The notes: generated from the sequence alone by a model not told the origin. Counted from the first letter of the stretch, positions 1 to 9,053 are shown. The stretch is DNA of 64,000 nt from Massilia putida (GCF_001941825.1 NZ_CP019038.1:5952001-6016000), one strand, 5' to 3'. Made by a program: numbers and translations.

Positions 1-107
1 CGGTGCCGCTGGACGTGGCGGATGTGCCGGCTGGCCAGCCAGTAACGCAGGCCGAGGGTCAGCAGGAGAAAGACGACGAACAAAACCGAAAACGCGGATG
101 AAAGCAT
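1..107 (-). CDS. M48 family metallopeptidase, N-terminal fragment
   Basis: Reading the minus strand from an ATG at 107 gives an open frame that runs off the window edge. The 35 visible residues begin with a hydrophobic segment (SVLFVVFLLLTLGLRYWLA) followed by ASRHIRHVQRHR. This looks like the first membrane helix of the STE24-like M48 zinc peptidases that commonly lie divergently beside orn in this group. The HEXXH motif would lie outside the window, so the family call depends on the N-terminus and the neighbour only. Confidence 0.6.
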   Translation of the reverse strand, partial: MLSSAFSVLFVVFLLLTLGLRYWLASRHIRHVQRH

Positions 108-135
108 GCGGTGCCTGTGAGAAAATCCTATATTT

Positions 136-280
136 CGGGGTCAGAGCACGGTTTTCATGGTTGTGCTCTGACCCCGCAGATCAAATTCGGGGTCGGAGCA
201 CGGTTTTACGGTCGTGCTTTGAGCCCGGCAGATCAAATTCGGGATCGGAGCACGAACCTTACGGTCGTGCTCCGATCCCG
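136..280. repeat. Three tandem 52-bp hairpin units (GGGGTCAGAGCAC type)
   Basis: Three hairpins start at 136, 188 and 240, so the period is exactly 52 bp. Each has a stem of the form CGGGGTCAGAGCAC with a loop containing GGTTTT or ACCTTACGG, and the units are separated by GCAGATCAAATT. Stems 1 and 3 are perfect although their sequences differ (GGGGTCAGAGCAC versus GGGATCGGAGCAC). Stem 2 has mismatches. The array fills the gap between the M48 gene and orn, just upstream of the orn start. It shares its core with the repeats near 8184 and 43086. Confidence 0.85.
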
Positions 281-311
281 CTGATTAAGCTTTTACAGCA
301 AAGAGAGAATT

Positions 312-890
312 ATGTCACAAGCCAACCCCACCGAAGCATCCGCCCCACGCCCGAACGAATTCAACCTGGTCTGGATCGACATGGAAATGACCGGCCTCGA
401 TCCGGACAACGACCGCATCATCGAAGTGGCCGCGGTCGTCACGGACGCCAACCTGAACGTGCTGGCCGAAGGTCCCGTGATCGCCGTGCACCAGAGCGAC
501 GCGACCTTGGACAAGATGGATGCCTGGAACAAGGGCACGCACGGCCGCTCGGGCCTGATCGACCGCGTCAAGGCGTCGACCATCGACGAAGCCCAGGCCG
601 AGGAGCAACTGATCGCCTTCCTGAAACAGTGGGTGCCGGCCAATAAATCGCCGATGTGCGGCAACTCGATCTGCCAGGACCGCCGCTTCATGGCGCGCGG
701 CATGCCCAAGCTGGAAGCCTTCTTCCACTACCGCAACCTGGACGTGTCGACGCTGAAGGAGCTGTGCCGCCGCTGGAAGCCGGAACTGGCATCCGGCTTC
801 AAGAAGGCGCAGAAGCACACGGCGCTGGCCGACATCATCGAATCCATCGAAGAGCTGCGCTACTACCGCGAGCATTTCATTAAACTGTAA
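312..890 (+). CDS. orn: Oligoribonuclease (3'-5' exoribonuclease)
   Basis: This 192-residue protein is a DEDDh exonuclease that degrades short oligoribonucleotides (2-5 nt, including pGpG) to mononucleotides in the cytoplasm. The first motif is [11 protein letters not shown] with the metal ligands D23 and E25. The second and third follow in NSICQDRRF and in HTALADI, which carries the catalytic His. Length and start match the family. GAGAGAATT precedes the ATG. It is divergent from the M48 gene across a hairpin repeat array and is followed after 74 bp by a sensor kinase with which it has no evident functional link. Confidence 0.95.
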   Translation: MSQANPTEASAPRPNEFNLVWIDMEMTGLDPDNDRIIEVAAVVTDANLNVLAEGPVIAVHQSDATLDKMDAWNKGTHGRSGLIDRVKASTIDEAQAEEQLIAFLKQWVPANKSPMCGNSICQDRRFMARGMPKLEAFFHYRNLDVSTLKELCRRWKPELASGFKKAQKHTALADIIESIEELRYYREHFIKL

Positions 891-964
891 AGCGGCCTGC
901 CGGACCCGGACACGAAGTTGCAATCGTGCATGGGGTTGCCGCGAAGGTATGCGAGAATCGGGCC

Positions 965-3472
965 ATGGCTGACATTCTGCGTACCACCGCCGGGCTCGGC
1001 GGAGAGAGCGAAGTCCGGCGTCTCTTGCGGGAGCACGACTGGACCACGTCGCCGCTCGGTCCGCCGGACGGCTGGCCGCCCGAACTGGCCACCGCCGTGT
1101 CGATGGCCTTCAGTTCCGCGTTCCCGATGTTCATCGCCTGGGGACCGGACCTGCGCTTCCTGTACAACGACGCCTACATCGCCATCCTCGGCGACAAGCA
1201 TCCGGCCGCGTTCGGCGCGCCGTTCCAGCAAGTGTGGGCCGAGATCTGGCCCGAGCTCGTGCCGATCGTCGACCGCGCGCTGTCGAACAAATCCGCGTAT
1301 TTCGAAGACCTGCCGTTCACGATGGAGCGCCGCGGTTTTCGCGAGCCCACCTGGTTCACGTTTTCGTATTCCCCGCTGCATGACGGCCACGGCCGCGTCG
1401 CCGGCGTGTATTGCACCGTCATCGAAACGACGAACCGCGTGCAGGCCGAGCGCCGCGCCGCGTTCGAACTGACGCTGGCGGACGCGCTGCGCCCGCCCGC
1501 CTCCGGCGACGACGCGATCCGCAAGGGCTGCACGTTGCTGGGACTCGAACTCGGCATGGCGCGCGTGCTGTACGGCGAGGTCGACGAGGGCCTGGGCACC
1601 TTGTCCGTGGCGCGCGACTGGAGCCGGCCCGGCGTCGCCAGCGTGGCCGGCCACACGTTTTCCATCGAGGCCTTCGGTCCCGAACTGGGGCGCGCGGGCC
1701 GCGCCGGCGCGATCCTCGCCTTGGCCGACGTGCGCGCCGACCCGCGCTCGGCCGCCCGCCAGGGCACGTATCTGGCGCTGGGCATCCACGCCTGCCTGGC
1801 CGTCCCGCTGCGCAAAGGCGGGCACCTGCACGCCTTCCTCGTGCTGGGCCTCGACCGGCCGCATCCCTGGACCGGGGCGGAAGAAGCGCTGGCGCGCGGC
1901 ACGGCCGAGCGCATCCGCGCGGCCGTCGACCTGGCGCGCGTGCAGGCGACGCTGCGCGAGGAGCGCGACCGCAGCCGCACGATCATCGACACCATCGCGG
2001 AAGGTTTCATGCTGCTCGACCGCGACTGGACCGTGCTGCAGATGAATCCGGCCGGCCAGCGCATCGCGCACCTGGATCCCGACGACATCATCGGGCGCAA
2101 CCATTGGGACATCTGGCCGGAAGCGATCGACAGCGAGGCCGGGCGCATGTACCGCCGCGTGATGCGCGACCGCGTGGCCGGTACGGCGGAGTACCGCCAG
2201 CGGTTGCCGGACGGCGTCGAGATCTGGTGCGAGGTGCGCGCCTATCCCACGGCCGACGGCGGTCTCGTCTCGTTCTTCCGCGACATCACGGAGCGCAGGG
2301 CGGCCGAGGACAAGCTGCGCGCGGCCGACCGCCGCAAGGACGAATTCCTCGCGATGCTGGCACACGAATTGCGCAACCCGCTGGCGCCGATCAGCGCCGC
2401 CGCCGACCTCCTGCGCATCGGCCGCCTGGACGAGGCGCGGGTGCGCCAGAGCAGCGCCATCATCGGCCGTCAGGTGCGGCACATGACGAGTCTCGTGGAC
2501 GACCTGCTCGACGTCTCGCGCGTCACGCGCGGGCTGGTGAAGCTCGCGCGCGCGCCCGTGGCGGCGCGCACCATCGTCGACGAGGCGATCGAGCAGGTCC
2601 GCCCCATGTTCGAGGCGCGCCGCCAGCACCTCGCCGTCCACATCGCCGATCCGGACGCATTGGTCCTCGGCGACAAGGCGCGCCTCGTGCAGGTGCTCGC
2701 GAACCTGCTCAACAACGCGGCCAAGTACACGCCGGAAGACCGCCGCATCGACGTCGCGGCCACGGTCGACGCGGCGGCCGTCGCTACGGCGCGCGGCCGC
2801 CTGCATCTGACGGTGCGCGACGAGGGCATCGGCATGGAGCCGGAACTGACGGGCCAGGTGTTCGACCTGTTCACGCAGGCGCAGCGCTCGGTCGACCGCG
2901 CGCAGGGTGGCCTGGGGCTCGGGCTCGCGCTCGTCAAGAATCTCGTCGAGCTGCACGGCGGCACGGTCGCGTGCACGAGTCCGGGCCTGGGGCAGGGCAG
3001 TACGTTCGAGGTGGCGCTGCCGCTGATGGAACCGGCGCCGCGGCAGTCGTCATCCGGGGACTACGCCGGCACGGGCGGCGTGGTGGCCGGCGGACGGCGT
3101 CCGCTGCGCGTGCTCGTGGTGGACGACAACGTCGACGCCGCGGCCACGCTGGGCATGCTGCTGGAAGCGTGCGGCTACCTGGTCGACGTCGAACACGATT
3201 CGCACCGGGCGCTCGAGCGCGCGCGCCACCAGCGGCCGGATGTGGCGCTGCTGGACATCGGCCTGCCGGACATGGACGGCAACGAACTCGCGCGCCGTCT
3301 GCGCGCGGATGCGCAGACGGGGGCGATCGTGCTGGTGGCCGTCACGGGCTACGGTCAGGAACAGGACCGCCGCGCGGCGTTCGAGGCGGGGTTCGATCAC
3401 CACCTCGTGAAGCCCGTCGACATGGACGAGCTGGCGGGGTTGCTGGCGGGGATCGAGGCGCAGCGGGACTGA
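965..3472 (+). CDS. Hybrid sensor histidine kinase (PAS-GAF-PAS-HisKA-HATPase-REC)
   Basis: An 835-residue protein without membrane segments, so probably a cytoplasmic sensor. In order: a PAS-like domain (about 30-150), a GAF-like domain (about 165-310), a second PAS (about 320-440) ending in the typical FRDITERR linker, a HisKA box LAHELRNPLAPI with the phospho-His near residue 467, the ATPase N, G1 and G2 boxes (NLLNNAAKYT, DEGIGM, GLGLGL), and a C-terminal receiver (VVDDN, phospho-Asp in LLDIGLPDMDG near 763, KPVD). The ATG at 965 is preferred to a GTG at 926. No separate response regulator or output gene adjoins it, so the partner and signal are unknown. Confidence 0.9.
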   Translation: MADILRTTAGLGGESEVRRLLREHDWTTSPLGPPDGWPPELATAVSMAFSSAFPMFIAWGPDLRFLYNDAYIAILGDKHPAAFGAPFQQVWAEIWPELVPIVDRALSNKSAYFEDLPFTMERRGFREPTWFTFSYSPLHDGHGRVAGVYCTVIETTNRVQAERRAAFELTLADALRPPASGDDAIRKGCTLLGLELGMARVLYGEVDEGLGTLSVARDWSRPGVASVAGHTFSIEAFGPELGRAGRAGAILALADVRADPRSAARQGTYLALGIHACLAVPLRKGGHLHAFLVLGLDRPHPWTGAEEALARGTAERIRAAVDLARVQATLREERDRSRTIIDTIAEGFMLLDRDWTVLQMNPAGQRIAHLDPDDIIGRNHWDIWPEAIDSEAGRMYRRVMRDRVAGTAEYRQRLPDGVEIWCEVRAYPTADGGLVSFFRDITERRAAEDKLRAADRRKDEFLAMLAHELRNPLAPISAAADLLRIGRLDEARVRQSSAIIGRQVRHMTSLVDDLLDVSRVTRGLVKLARAPVAARTIVDEAIEQVRPMFEARRQHLAVHIADPDALVLGDKARLVQVLANLLNNAAKYTPEDRRIDVAATVDAAAVATARGRLHLTVRDEGIGMEPELTGQVFDLFTQAQRSVDRAQGGLGLGLALVKNLVELHGGTVACTSPGLGQGSTFEVALPLMEPAPRQSSSGDYAGTGGVVAGGRRPLRVLVVDDNVDAAATLGMLLEACGYLVDVEHDSHRALERARHQRPDVALLDIGLPDMDGNELARRLRADAQTGAIVLVAVTGYGQEQDRRAAFEAGFDHHLVKPVDMDELAGLLAGIEAQRD

Positions 3473-3481
3473 CAAATGTCC

Positions 3482-3650
3482 CGTCATCCCGCGAAAGCGG
3501 GAATAGTGCCCCGGCACTATTCTTCCGTACCGAGCTACAGAATCCGGACCGTCAAAGAGACTGTAGCGTCTTAAACGGACCGACTTCGGGACTTCAGCAT
3601 GGGGAACAAACCGGTTGGCTGTTCCCGCTTTCGCGGGAACGGGAACGACG
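3482..3650. repeat. Composite intergenic repeat, copy A (inverted ends)
   Basis: A 169-bp element between two convergent genes. It begins CGTCATCCCGCGAAAGCGGG and ends with TTCCCGCTTTCGCGGGAACG plus a short duplicated GGGAACG. The internal landmarks AATAGTGCC..GGCACTATTC, CGTCAAAGA, TCTTAAACGGAC, GACTTCGG and GCATGGGGAACA are shared in the same order with the copy at 17377-17542 read on the opposite strand. It carries no open frame of interest. As a hairpin-rich segment it may act as a bidirectional transcription stop. Confidence 0.8.
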
Positions 3651-3658
3651 GTGCTTGT

Positions 3659-4600
3659 TCAACGCATCTGCGTGTAGTTCACCGGAACCCAGCGATACCC
3701 CTTGCCCTGATTGGCCAGATGGCCCAGCCCCGGGAACTGCAGGTGCGCGCCGCCGATCATCCAGCCGTTCTTGGCCGCGTCGTCGAACACTTTCTTGCGC
3801 GCCGCGTAGGCCGCCTTCTCGTCGTTGTCGAAGGCGATCGTCACCTGCGGATTGTCGAACTGGACGGCCGCCAGGTGGATCAGGTCGCCGATCAGCACGA
3901 GCTTCTGGCCATGGCTTTCCACCGCGTACACCGTGTGGCCCGGCGTGTGGCCGTGCTCGGCGATGGCGGAAACGCCCGGGACCAGTTCGCCGTCCGCGTC
4001 GATGGGCTTGAACTTGCCGGCCTCGACGTAGGGGTTGATCGAGGCCATCGCGCCCTTGAAGAAATCTTTCTTGTCGGCCGGCGCCTTGTCCATGTTCGCC
4101 TGGCTCAGCCAGAAGTCGGCGTCGGCCTTGCCAGCGCGCACGATCGCGTTCGGGAACACGCGCTTGCCGTTGTTGACGAGGCCGCCGACGTGGTCGCCAT
4201 GCATATGGGTGATGTAGATCTCGTCGATCTGCTCCGGCTGGTAACCGGCCGCCTTGAGGTTGCTGACGAACTTGCCGACGGTCGGGCCCATCAGGACACC
4301 GGCGCCCGTGTCGACCAGCACCAGCTTGCTGCCGGTGTTGATCAGGAAAGCGTTGTCGGAGGTTTCCACAGGCAGCTTGAGGAAATTCTTCGCAATGGCG
4401 GCGCGCGTCAGTTCCGGCTTCTGGTGCATGTACTGGTCCATCGGCAGGTCGAAGGTGCCGTCGCTGATCGGCGTGATTTCGATGTCGCCGACCATCACGC
4501 GGTAAAAGCCGGGGGCGGGCGTCTTGACCATCGGCGCGGCGGCCTGGGCGGTAAAGGCCGCGGCGGCGAGGGCGGCGGCGAGCAGGGTGTGCTTGATCAT
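3659..4600 (-). CDS. Periplasmic MBL-fold metallo-hydrolase
   Basis: A 313-residue metallo-beta-lactamase-fold protein with a signal peptide (MIKHTLLAAALAAAAFTAQA). The zinc motif is HMHGDH, followed by HGHTPGH and a later GDLIH, the layout of the fold. It resembles the generic secreted MBL hydrolases rather than a proven beta-lactamase or lactonase, so the substrate is open. The ATG at 4600 places the signal peptide at the N-terminus and is preferred to longer frames. It stands alone and converges on the sensor kinase across a composite repeat. Confidence 0.8.
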   Translation of the reverse strand: MIKHTLLAAALAAAAFTAQAAAPMVKTPAPGFYRVMVGDIEITPISDGTFDLPMDQYMHQKPELTRAAIAKNFLKLPVETSDNAFLINTGSKLVLVDTGAGVLMGPTVGKFVSNLKAAGYQPEQIDEIYITHMHGDHVGGLVNNGKRVFPNAIVRAGKADADFWLSQANMDKAPADKKDFFKGAMASINPYVEAGKFKPIDADGELVPGVSAIAEHGHTPGHTVYAVESHGQKLVLIGDLIHLAAVQFDNPQVTIAFDNDEKAAYAARKKVFDDAAKNGWMIGGAHLQFPGLGHLANQGKGYRWVPVNYTQMR

Positions 4601-4704
4601 GTTCTTGTCCTCGAAAAGAATGACACAACGCGCGGGCGCGGGTTGCTTATCGTACATAATTGTTCAGTATCTCGCTGGGCCTGCTGGCCTTTCCTCAATT
4701 TACC

Positions 4705-6465
4705 TCAATTGCGGCGCACTAAAGGCAGCGTGCGCAAGGTGCGCCGCTCGTGTTCCTCGTCGTGCAGGGTGGCTGTCGCCTTGATCAGGTCGCTGCGGCT
4801 GACCACGCCCAGCAGTTGCGCGTTGCCCGACTGCGCCACGACCGGCAGCCGTTCGATGCCATGCACGGCGAGGCGCGTCGCGACGGCGCGGCAGGTTTCG
4901 CCCGGCAGCGCGACGAGCGGCGGATTGGCGCCGAACAGCGCGCCGACGCGGGTCGCCGGTGCGTGGCCGTTCAATGTGCCGCGCTCGACCATGCCGACGA
5001 TGAGGCCGCCACGCGTGACGGGGAAGCCGCGGTGCTTCTGGTCCGGGCCGAAATGCGTGGCCAGCACGTCGCCGATGGTGGCGTCGGCATCGATGTGCAC
5101 CACGTTCGTGCTCATCACCTCGGCCACGCTGTGGCGTTCGAGTGGGTCGATGCCGTACTCGCGGTAGATGTGGTGGCCGCGGCGGGCGATCTTTTCCGTC
5201 AGGATCGAACGGCCCATCGTCAGCACCGTGAAGCCGTAGGCGCCGGCGGACGCGGCCAGCAGCGGCAGCAGGGAGTTGGCGTCGTGCGTGAGTTCGAACG
5301 CGAACACGACGGCCATCACGGGTGCGCGCATCATGCCGCCCAGCGTCGCCGCCATGAACACGAGCGGCCACAGCGCGGGATCGGCACCGGGCAGGTACGG
5401 GCCCAGCACGGCGCCGAGGCCCGCGCCGAGCATCAGCAACGGGGCCAGCACGCCACCGGACGTGCCGGAGCCGAGCGCGATCAGCCAGATGACGAGTTTC
5501 ACGGCCAGCAGGGCGACGATGGCGCTTGCGACCATATGGTTGTGCAGCAGATCGCCGATGACGTCGTAGCCGACGCCTAAAGCGCGCGGCTGGAAATAGC
5601 CGCCGATGCCGACGGCGAGGCCGCCCAGCGCCGGCCACCACATCCAGTGGAAGGGCAGGCGGTGGAAGGCGTCCTCGACGCGGTACAGCGCCGTCGACAT
5701 CAGCCACGCCAGCGCGCCGCACGCGATGCCGGCCACCAGGCAGGAGCCGAGGGCGATCGGGCTCACGGGCGCGGTCTGCAGCGGGAACAGGGCGCCGGCG
5801 CCGATCGCGAGCGGACGCAGGAAGCCGGCCACGGCGCACGCCGTCGCCACCGGCAGCAGGCTGCGCGGACGCAGTTCGAACAGCAGCAGTTCGACGGCCA
5901 TCAGCACGGCGGCCACCGGCGTGCCGAACACGGCCGTCATGCCGGACACGGCACCCGCCACGAGCAGCGATTTGCGTTCCCCGCCCGTCAGGTGGAAGTG
6001 CTGGGCGATCAGCGAGCCGATGGCGCCGCCCGTCATGATGATCGGGCCCTCGGCGCCGAACGGGCCGCCGCTGCCGATCGCGATGCCGGACGAGAGCGGT
6101 TTCAGCACGGCGACCTTCGGGGACATGGCGCTGCGCTTGAACAGGATCGCCTCGATCGCCTCGGGAATGCCGTGGCCGCGGATCGCCTCGGTGCCGTAGC
6201 GGGCGATCAGGCCGATGATGAGGCCGCCGATCACGGGGATGACGATGACCCAGGCGCCCAGCGTGTTGTCGGCCGGCGACAGTTCAGAGAACGAGAATTT
6301 TCCGTAGAAGAACAAGTCCGTGAAGAAGCGGATCATGGTCAGCAGGACGCGCGCGGCGACCGTGCTGAGTCCGCCGATGAGCGCCGCGAGGGCAACGATG
6401 CGCAGCAGGCGGACGTCGCCCGAAAAATCGCGCCGCGGCGTGGAAGGATGGGGGGCAGGTTTCAT
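4705..6465 (-). CDS. ClC-family chloride/proton antiporter with CBS pair
   Basis: A 586-residue membrane protein. The ClC signature segments are present as GHGIPEAIE, GPFGAEGPIIMTGG (with the gating Glu that marks exchangers) and GTSGGVLAPLLMLGAGLG. About ten hydrophobic segments are followed by two C-terminal CBS domains (EVMSTNVVHIDADATIGDVL and a second near VVSRSDLI) that may bind adenosine nucleotides. The ATG lies 4 nt after the stop of the MarR gene, so the two are almost certainly one operon. The HPP-CBS protein on the other side of the same regulatory gap also ends in a CBS pair. The exact anion is not shown. Confidence 0.9.
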   Translation of the reverse strand: MKPAPHPSTPRRDFSGDVRLLRIVALAALIGGLSTVAARVLLTMIRFFTDLFFYGKFSFSELSPADNTLGAWVIVIPVIGGLIIGLIARYGTEAIRGHGIPEAIEAILFKRSAMSPKVAVLKPLSSGIAIGSGGPFGAEGPIIMTGGAIGSLIAQHFHLTGGERKSLLVAGAVSGMTAVFGTPVAAVLMAVELLLFELRPRSLLPVATACAVAGFLRPLAIGAGALFPLQTAPVSPIALGSCLVAGIACGALAWLMSTALYRVEDAFHRLPFHWMWWPALGGLAVGIGGYFQPRALGVGYDVIGDLLHNHMVASAIVALLAVKLVIWLIALGSGTSGGVLAPLLMLGAGLGAVLGPYLPGADPALWPLVFMAATLGGMMRAPVMAVVFAFELTHDANSLLPLLAASAGAYGFTVLTMGRSILTEKIARRGHHIYREYGIDPLERHSVAEVMSTNVVHIDADATIGDVLATHFGPDQKHRGFPVTRGGLIVGMVERGTLNGHAPATRVGALFGANPPLVALPGETCRAVATRLAVHGIERLPVVAQSGNAQLLGVVSRSDLIKATATLHDEEHERRTLRTLPLVRRN

Positions 6466-6469
6466 GTTG

Positions 6470-6931
6470 TTATACAAGATTGGGAACGGTAAAGACGCCT
6501 TGCAAGGCGCGCAGCTCGGCGCGGTGGACGGCGGCGAGGCGCGTCAACAGTGCTTCGCCTTTCGGCAACAGGTGCACCTCGACACGGCGGCGGTCCTCGG
6601 CGTTCGTGCGGCGCGCCACGAGCTCGCCGGCTTCGCAGCGCGTGACGAGCGCGACGACGCCGTGCTGCTTGGCCTGCAGCCGTTCGGCCAGCTCGCCCAC
6701 GGTGGCCCATTCGCGTCCGGAAAACCCCTTGATGTGCAGGAGGAGCAGGTATTGCAGCGGCGTGATGCCTTCCGCCTGCACGGCGTTTTCGGAGAAGCGC
6801 TCGTAGCGCCGCATCTGGTAGCGGAATTCCGACAATGCGGCGAAATCCGTCTTGGACAGCGGAGGGGTGTCGTCTTTCACAGGCTGATATGACTCGAGGG
6901 CGTTGGCTTTGGGAACCAAATAATATATCAT
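6470..6931 (-). CDS. MarR family transcriptional regulator
   Basis: A winged helix-turn-helix regulator of about 153 residues. Characteristic stretches are the N-terminal dimerisation helix (FRYQMRRYERF), GITPLQYLLLLHI, the recognition helix region VGELAERLQAKQHGVVALV and the wing RRTNAEDRRRVEVHL. The start is uncertain: GTG 6976, ATG 6931 and GTG 6880 are all in frame and none has a convincing ribosome site. ATG 6931 lies inside a palindrome, so autorepression is likely. It is transcribed with the downstream ClC gene and is divergent from the HPP-CBS gene. The ligand is unknown. Confidence 0.85.
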   Translation of the reverse strand: MIYYLVPKANALESYQPVKDDTPPLSKTDFAALSEFRYQMRRYERFSENAVQAEGITPLQYLLLLHIKGFSGREWATVGELAERLQAKQHGVVALVTRCEAGELVARRTNAEDRRRVEVHLLPKGEALLTRLAAVHRAELRALQGVFTVPNLV

Positions 6932-6944
6932 AACGTGATATTTT
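6908..6944. promoter_or_regulatory. Palindromic operator candidate in the marR / HPP divergent gap
   Basis: ATATCA-TAACG-TGATAT at 6925-6941 is a perfect 6+6 inverted repeat, with outer AA/TT pairs extending it to 6922-6944. A second one, TTTGG-GAA-CCAAA, lies at 6908-6920. AT-rich palindromes of this size are typical MarR-family binding sites. The location between marR and the divergent membrane gene, over the possible marR start, suits control of both directions. Binding is inferred. Confidence 0.55.
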
Positions 6945-6993
6945 TTGGCGGCGCCAGCCGTTGCCCGTTTTTTCACAATCGACAGGAAAGAAG

Positions 6994-8178
6994 TTGGAAA
7001 AAAGTCTGGACTGGTTGCGCTCGTTCGTCCCGCAACCCAATACGGTGCCGCGCGGGGAACGCATGCGCGCGGTGGCAGGGGCCCTCGTCGGGCTGTTCGT
7101 GACGGCGATCCTCAGCGACATGCTCACGAAGGGCTCCGGCATCGTGCCGTTGACCCTGGTGGCGCCGATGGGCGCATCGGCCGTGCTGTTGTTCTGCGTG
7201 CCGGCCAGCCCGCTGGCCCAGCCGTGGTCGGTGATCGGGGGGAATACGATTTCCGCGCTGGTCGGCATCATCTGCGCGAAGGCCGTCGACAATCCGGCGC
7301 TGGCGGCACCGCTGGCCGGCGCCTGCGCGATCTTCGTGATGTTCGTGTTGCGCTGCCTGCACCCGCCCAGCGGCGCGGTGGCGCTGACGGCCGTCCTCGG
7401 CGGCCCGGCCATCCATGCGGTCGGCTTCAAGTTCGCGTTTCTGCCCGTGTGCCTGAATTCGACCCTGATCGTGCTGGCCGCGCTCGTCTTCAACAACCTG
7501 ACGGGCCGGCGCTATCCGCACAACCAGAAATCGATCCTGCGCACGGCGCAGAAGGAAGCGCACGCGACGGGCGACCAGCCGCCGATGGCGCGCCTGGGCT
7601 TCACGGCCGAGGACCTGGACGCCGTGCTGGCCCGCTACGGCCAGGTGCTGGACGTCAGCCGCGACGACCTGGAAGAGATCCTGCTGCAGACGGAACAACG
7701 CGCCTACGCGCGCCGCTTCGGCACCGTGAATTGCGGCGCGATCATGTCGAAGGACGTCGTGACGGCCACCCCGGACATGCCGCTGGCTGAGGCCTGGCGC
7801 CTGCTGCGCCACCACAACCTGCACGCGCTGCCCGTGCTGGACGCGTCGCACCGCGTGGCCGGCATCATCGGGCAGGGTGATTTCCTGCACCATGCTGGCC
7901 TGGACGATTACCAGACCGTGGGCGAACGCCTGCGCGGCCTGTTCGCCCACGTGCTGGGCGTGCGGCCGGATCGGGCGGCGACGGTGGGGGAGTTGATGTC
8001 GACGAAGGTCGCCGTGGTCGAGGCGAACGAACCGATCGCGACGCTCGTGCCCCTGATGAGCAATGTCGGATTCCACCACATTCCCGTGGTGGACGAGCGT
8101 GCCGTGTTCCTGGGTGTCGTCAGCCAGTCCGATTTGCTGGCGGCGTTGTTCGAAAGCCGGTTGGCCGAAGCCGCGTAA
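6994..8178 (+). CDS. HPP family membrane protein with two CBS domains
   Basis: About 394 residues. The N-terminal part (to about residue 165) has four or five hydrophobic segments and the eponymous LHPPSGA motif of the HPP family, for which nitrite transport has been shown in some members. The C-terminal half holds a CBS pair (IMSKDVVTATPDMPLAEAWR and LMSTKVAVVEANEPIATLVP). The start is taken as TTG 6994 because AGGAAAG lies at a good distance upstream; a TTG at 6961 is the alternative. It is divergent from marR-clc and shares the palindromic gap, so co-regulation is likely. Confidence 0.8.
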   Translation: MEKSLDWLRSFVPQPNTVPRGERMRAVAGALVGLFVTAILSDMLTKGSGIVPLTLVAPMGASAVLLFCVPASPLAQPWSVIGGNTISALVGIICAKAVDNPALAAPLAGACAIFVMFVLRCLHPPSGAVALTAVLGGPAIHAVGFKFAFLPVCLNSTLIVLAALVFNNLTGRRYPHNQKSILRTAQKEAHATGDQPPMARLGFTAEDLDAVLARYGQVLDVSRDDLEEILLQTEQRAYARRFGTVNCGAIMSKDVVTATPDMPLAEAWRLLRHHNLHALPVLDASHRVAGIIGQGDFLHHAGLDDYQTVGERLRGLFAHVLGVRPDRAATVGELMSTKVAVVEANEPIATLVPLMSNVGFHHIPVVDERAVFLGVVSQSDLLAALFESRLAEAA

Positions 8179-8183
8179 TGTCA

Positions 8184-8270
8184 ACCGGGGTCAGACCCCG
8201 ATTTTGTGCAATAGCCTTACCGACTTTTCCGCTGAGCTATTAACTAAAACTGGGGTCTGACCCCGGTTTT
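8184..8270. repeat. 87-bp inverted-repeat element (GGGGTCAGACCCC ends)
   Basis: The ends are ACCGGGGTCAGACCCC and its complement GGGGTCTGACCCCGGT, and each end is itself a palindrome. The interior also pairs imperfectly (ATTTTGTGCAATAGC against GCTATTAACTAAAAC). The whole can fold into one long hairpin. It fills the gap between two convergent genes and touches the stop of the UPF0149 gene. It is related to the repeats at 136-280 and 43086-43137. Confidence 0.8.
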
Positions 8271-8955
8271 AGTCATTGGCCCCGCAGCACTTCTTGTACT
8301 TTTTCCCACTGCCGCAAGGGCAGTCGTCATTGCGACCGACCTTGGGTTCGTCGCGGCGCACCGTCTCGACGGCGGCCTTGCGGCGTGGCAGCCAGAAGCG
8401 GTGGATGCCCGGCAGGTTGGCTTCGATCTCCAGCGCGAGCTTGTGCGCCAGCTTCGGATTCTCGACTTCCGCCAGTTCGCTTTCCTCGATCTCGTCCGCG
8501 CCCAGCAGGTAGATCGGGCGCATCAGCGGCGCCGCTTCCGACTCCCAGATCTCGTTCCACGAGCCTGGACGCAGTTCCATGCCTTCCCAGAAACCCCAGC
8601 ACCACGCTTCCGCGTCGATCAGGGTCTCGCCGTCGATCTCGTGCTCGACGTACAGCGGCTCGAATTCCTTGGGCGCAACTTCGAAGGTGACGAGCACCTC
8701 GTTCATGAAGCGCATGATCAGGTTGACGATGCGCTCTTCCTCCTTCGGATTCTTCCACTTGGGCACGGCACCCGCCTCGCCCCACACATGCGGCAGCCAC
8801 TCGGCCGGCATGATGGTTTCCGGGCCGATCGCGATGGCGGTCAGGTAGCCGTGCAGCGTGTCCATCGTCATCGCGTCGTCGGAGCAGCGATCGGACAGGA
8901 GGAAGTTGTCGAGGTCGTCGAATTCTTTTTCGGAGAGGGGCTGGTCGAGTTGCAT
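8269..8955 (-). CDS. UPF0149 (YecA/YgfB-like) protein with SEC-C zinc motif
   Basis: A 228-residue acidic cytoplasmic protein. Residues 1-170 are the UPF0149 helical domain ([12 protein letters not shown] and [10 protein letters not shown] are typical). The last 20 residues are a SEC-C motif, [14 protein letters not shown], the zinc knuckle also found at the SecA C-terminus. Family members such as YecA have been linked to ribosome or SecA interaction, but the role here is not defined. The gene is monocistronic and converges with the HPP-CBS gene across an inverted-repeat element. Confidence 0.85.
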   Translation of the reverse strand: MQLDQPLSEKEFDDLDNFLLSDRCSDDAMTMDTLHGYLTAIAIGPETIMPAEWLPHVWGEAGAVPKWKNPKEEERIVNLIMRFMNEVLVTFEVAPKEFEPLYVEHEIDGETLIDAEAWCWGFWEGMELRPGSWNEIWESEAAPLMRPIYLLGADEIEESELAEVENPKLAHKLALEIEANLPGIHRFWLPRRKAAVETVRRDEPKVGRNDDCPCGSGKKYKKCCGAND

Positions 8956-9053
8956 TGTTGCGTATCCTTGCGTTGAAGGCGCCAGTGTAACGCCTCTCGC
9001 CCCCCGGCCGGCGAAAAAATGCGCGTCCCGGTCGCCCGCCTTACAATGGCGGA

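Noticed and set aside
136..280. Possible CRISPR array (three evenly spaced repeats)
   Set aside because: The units are adjacent hairpins with a conserved, not unique, spacer, only three in number, and no cas genes are present.
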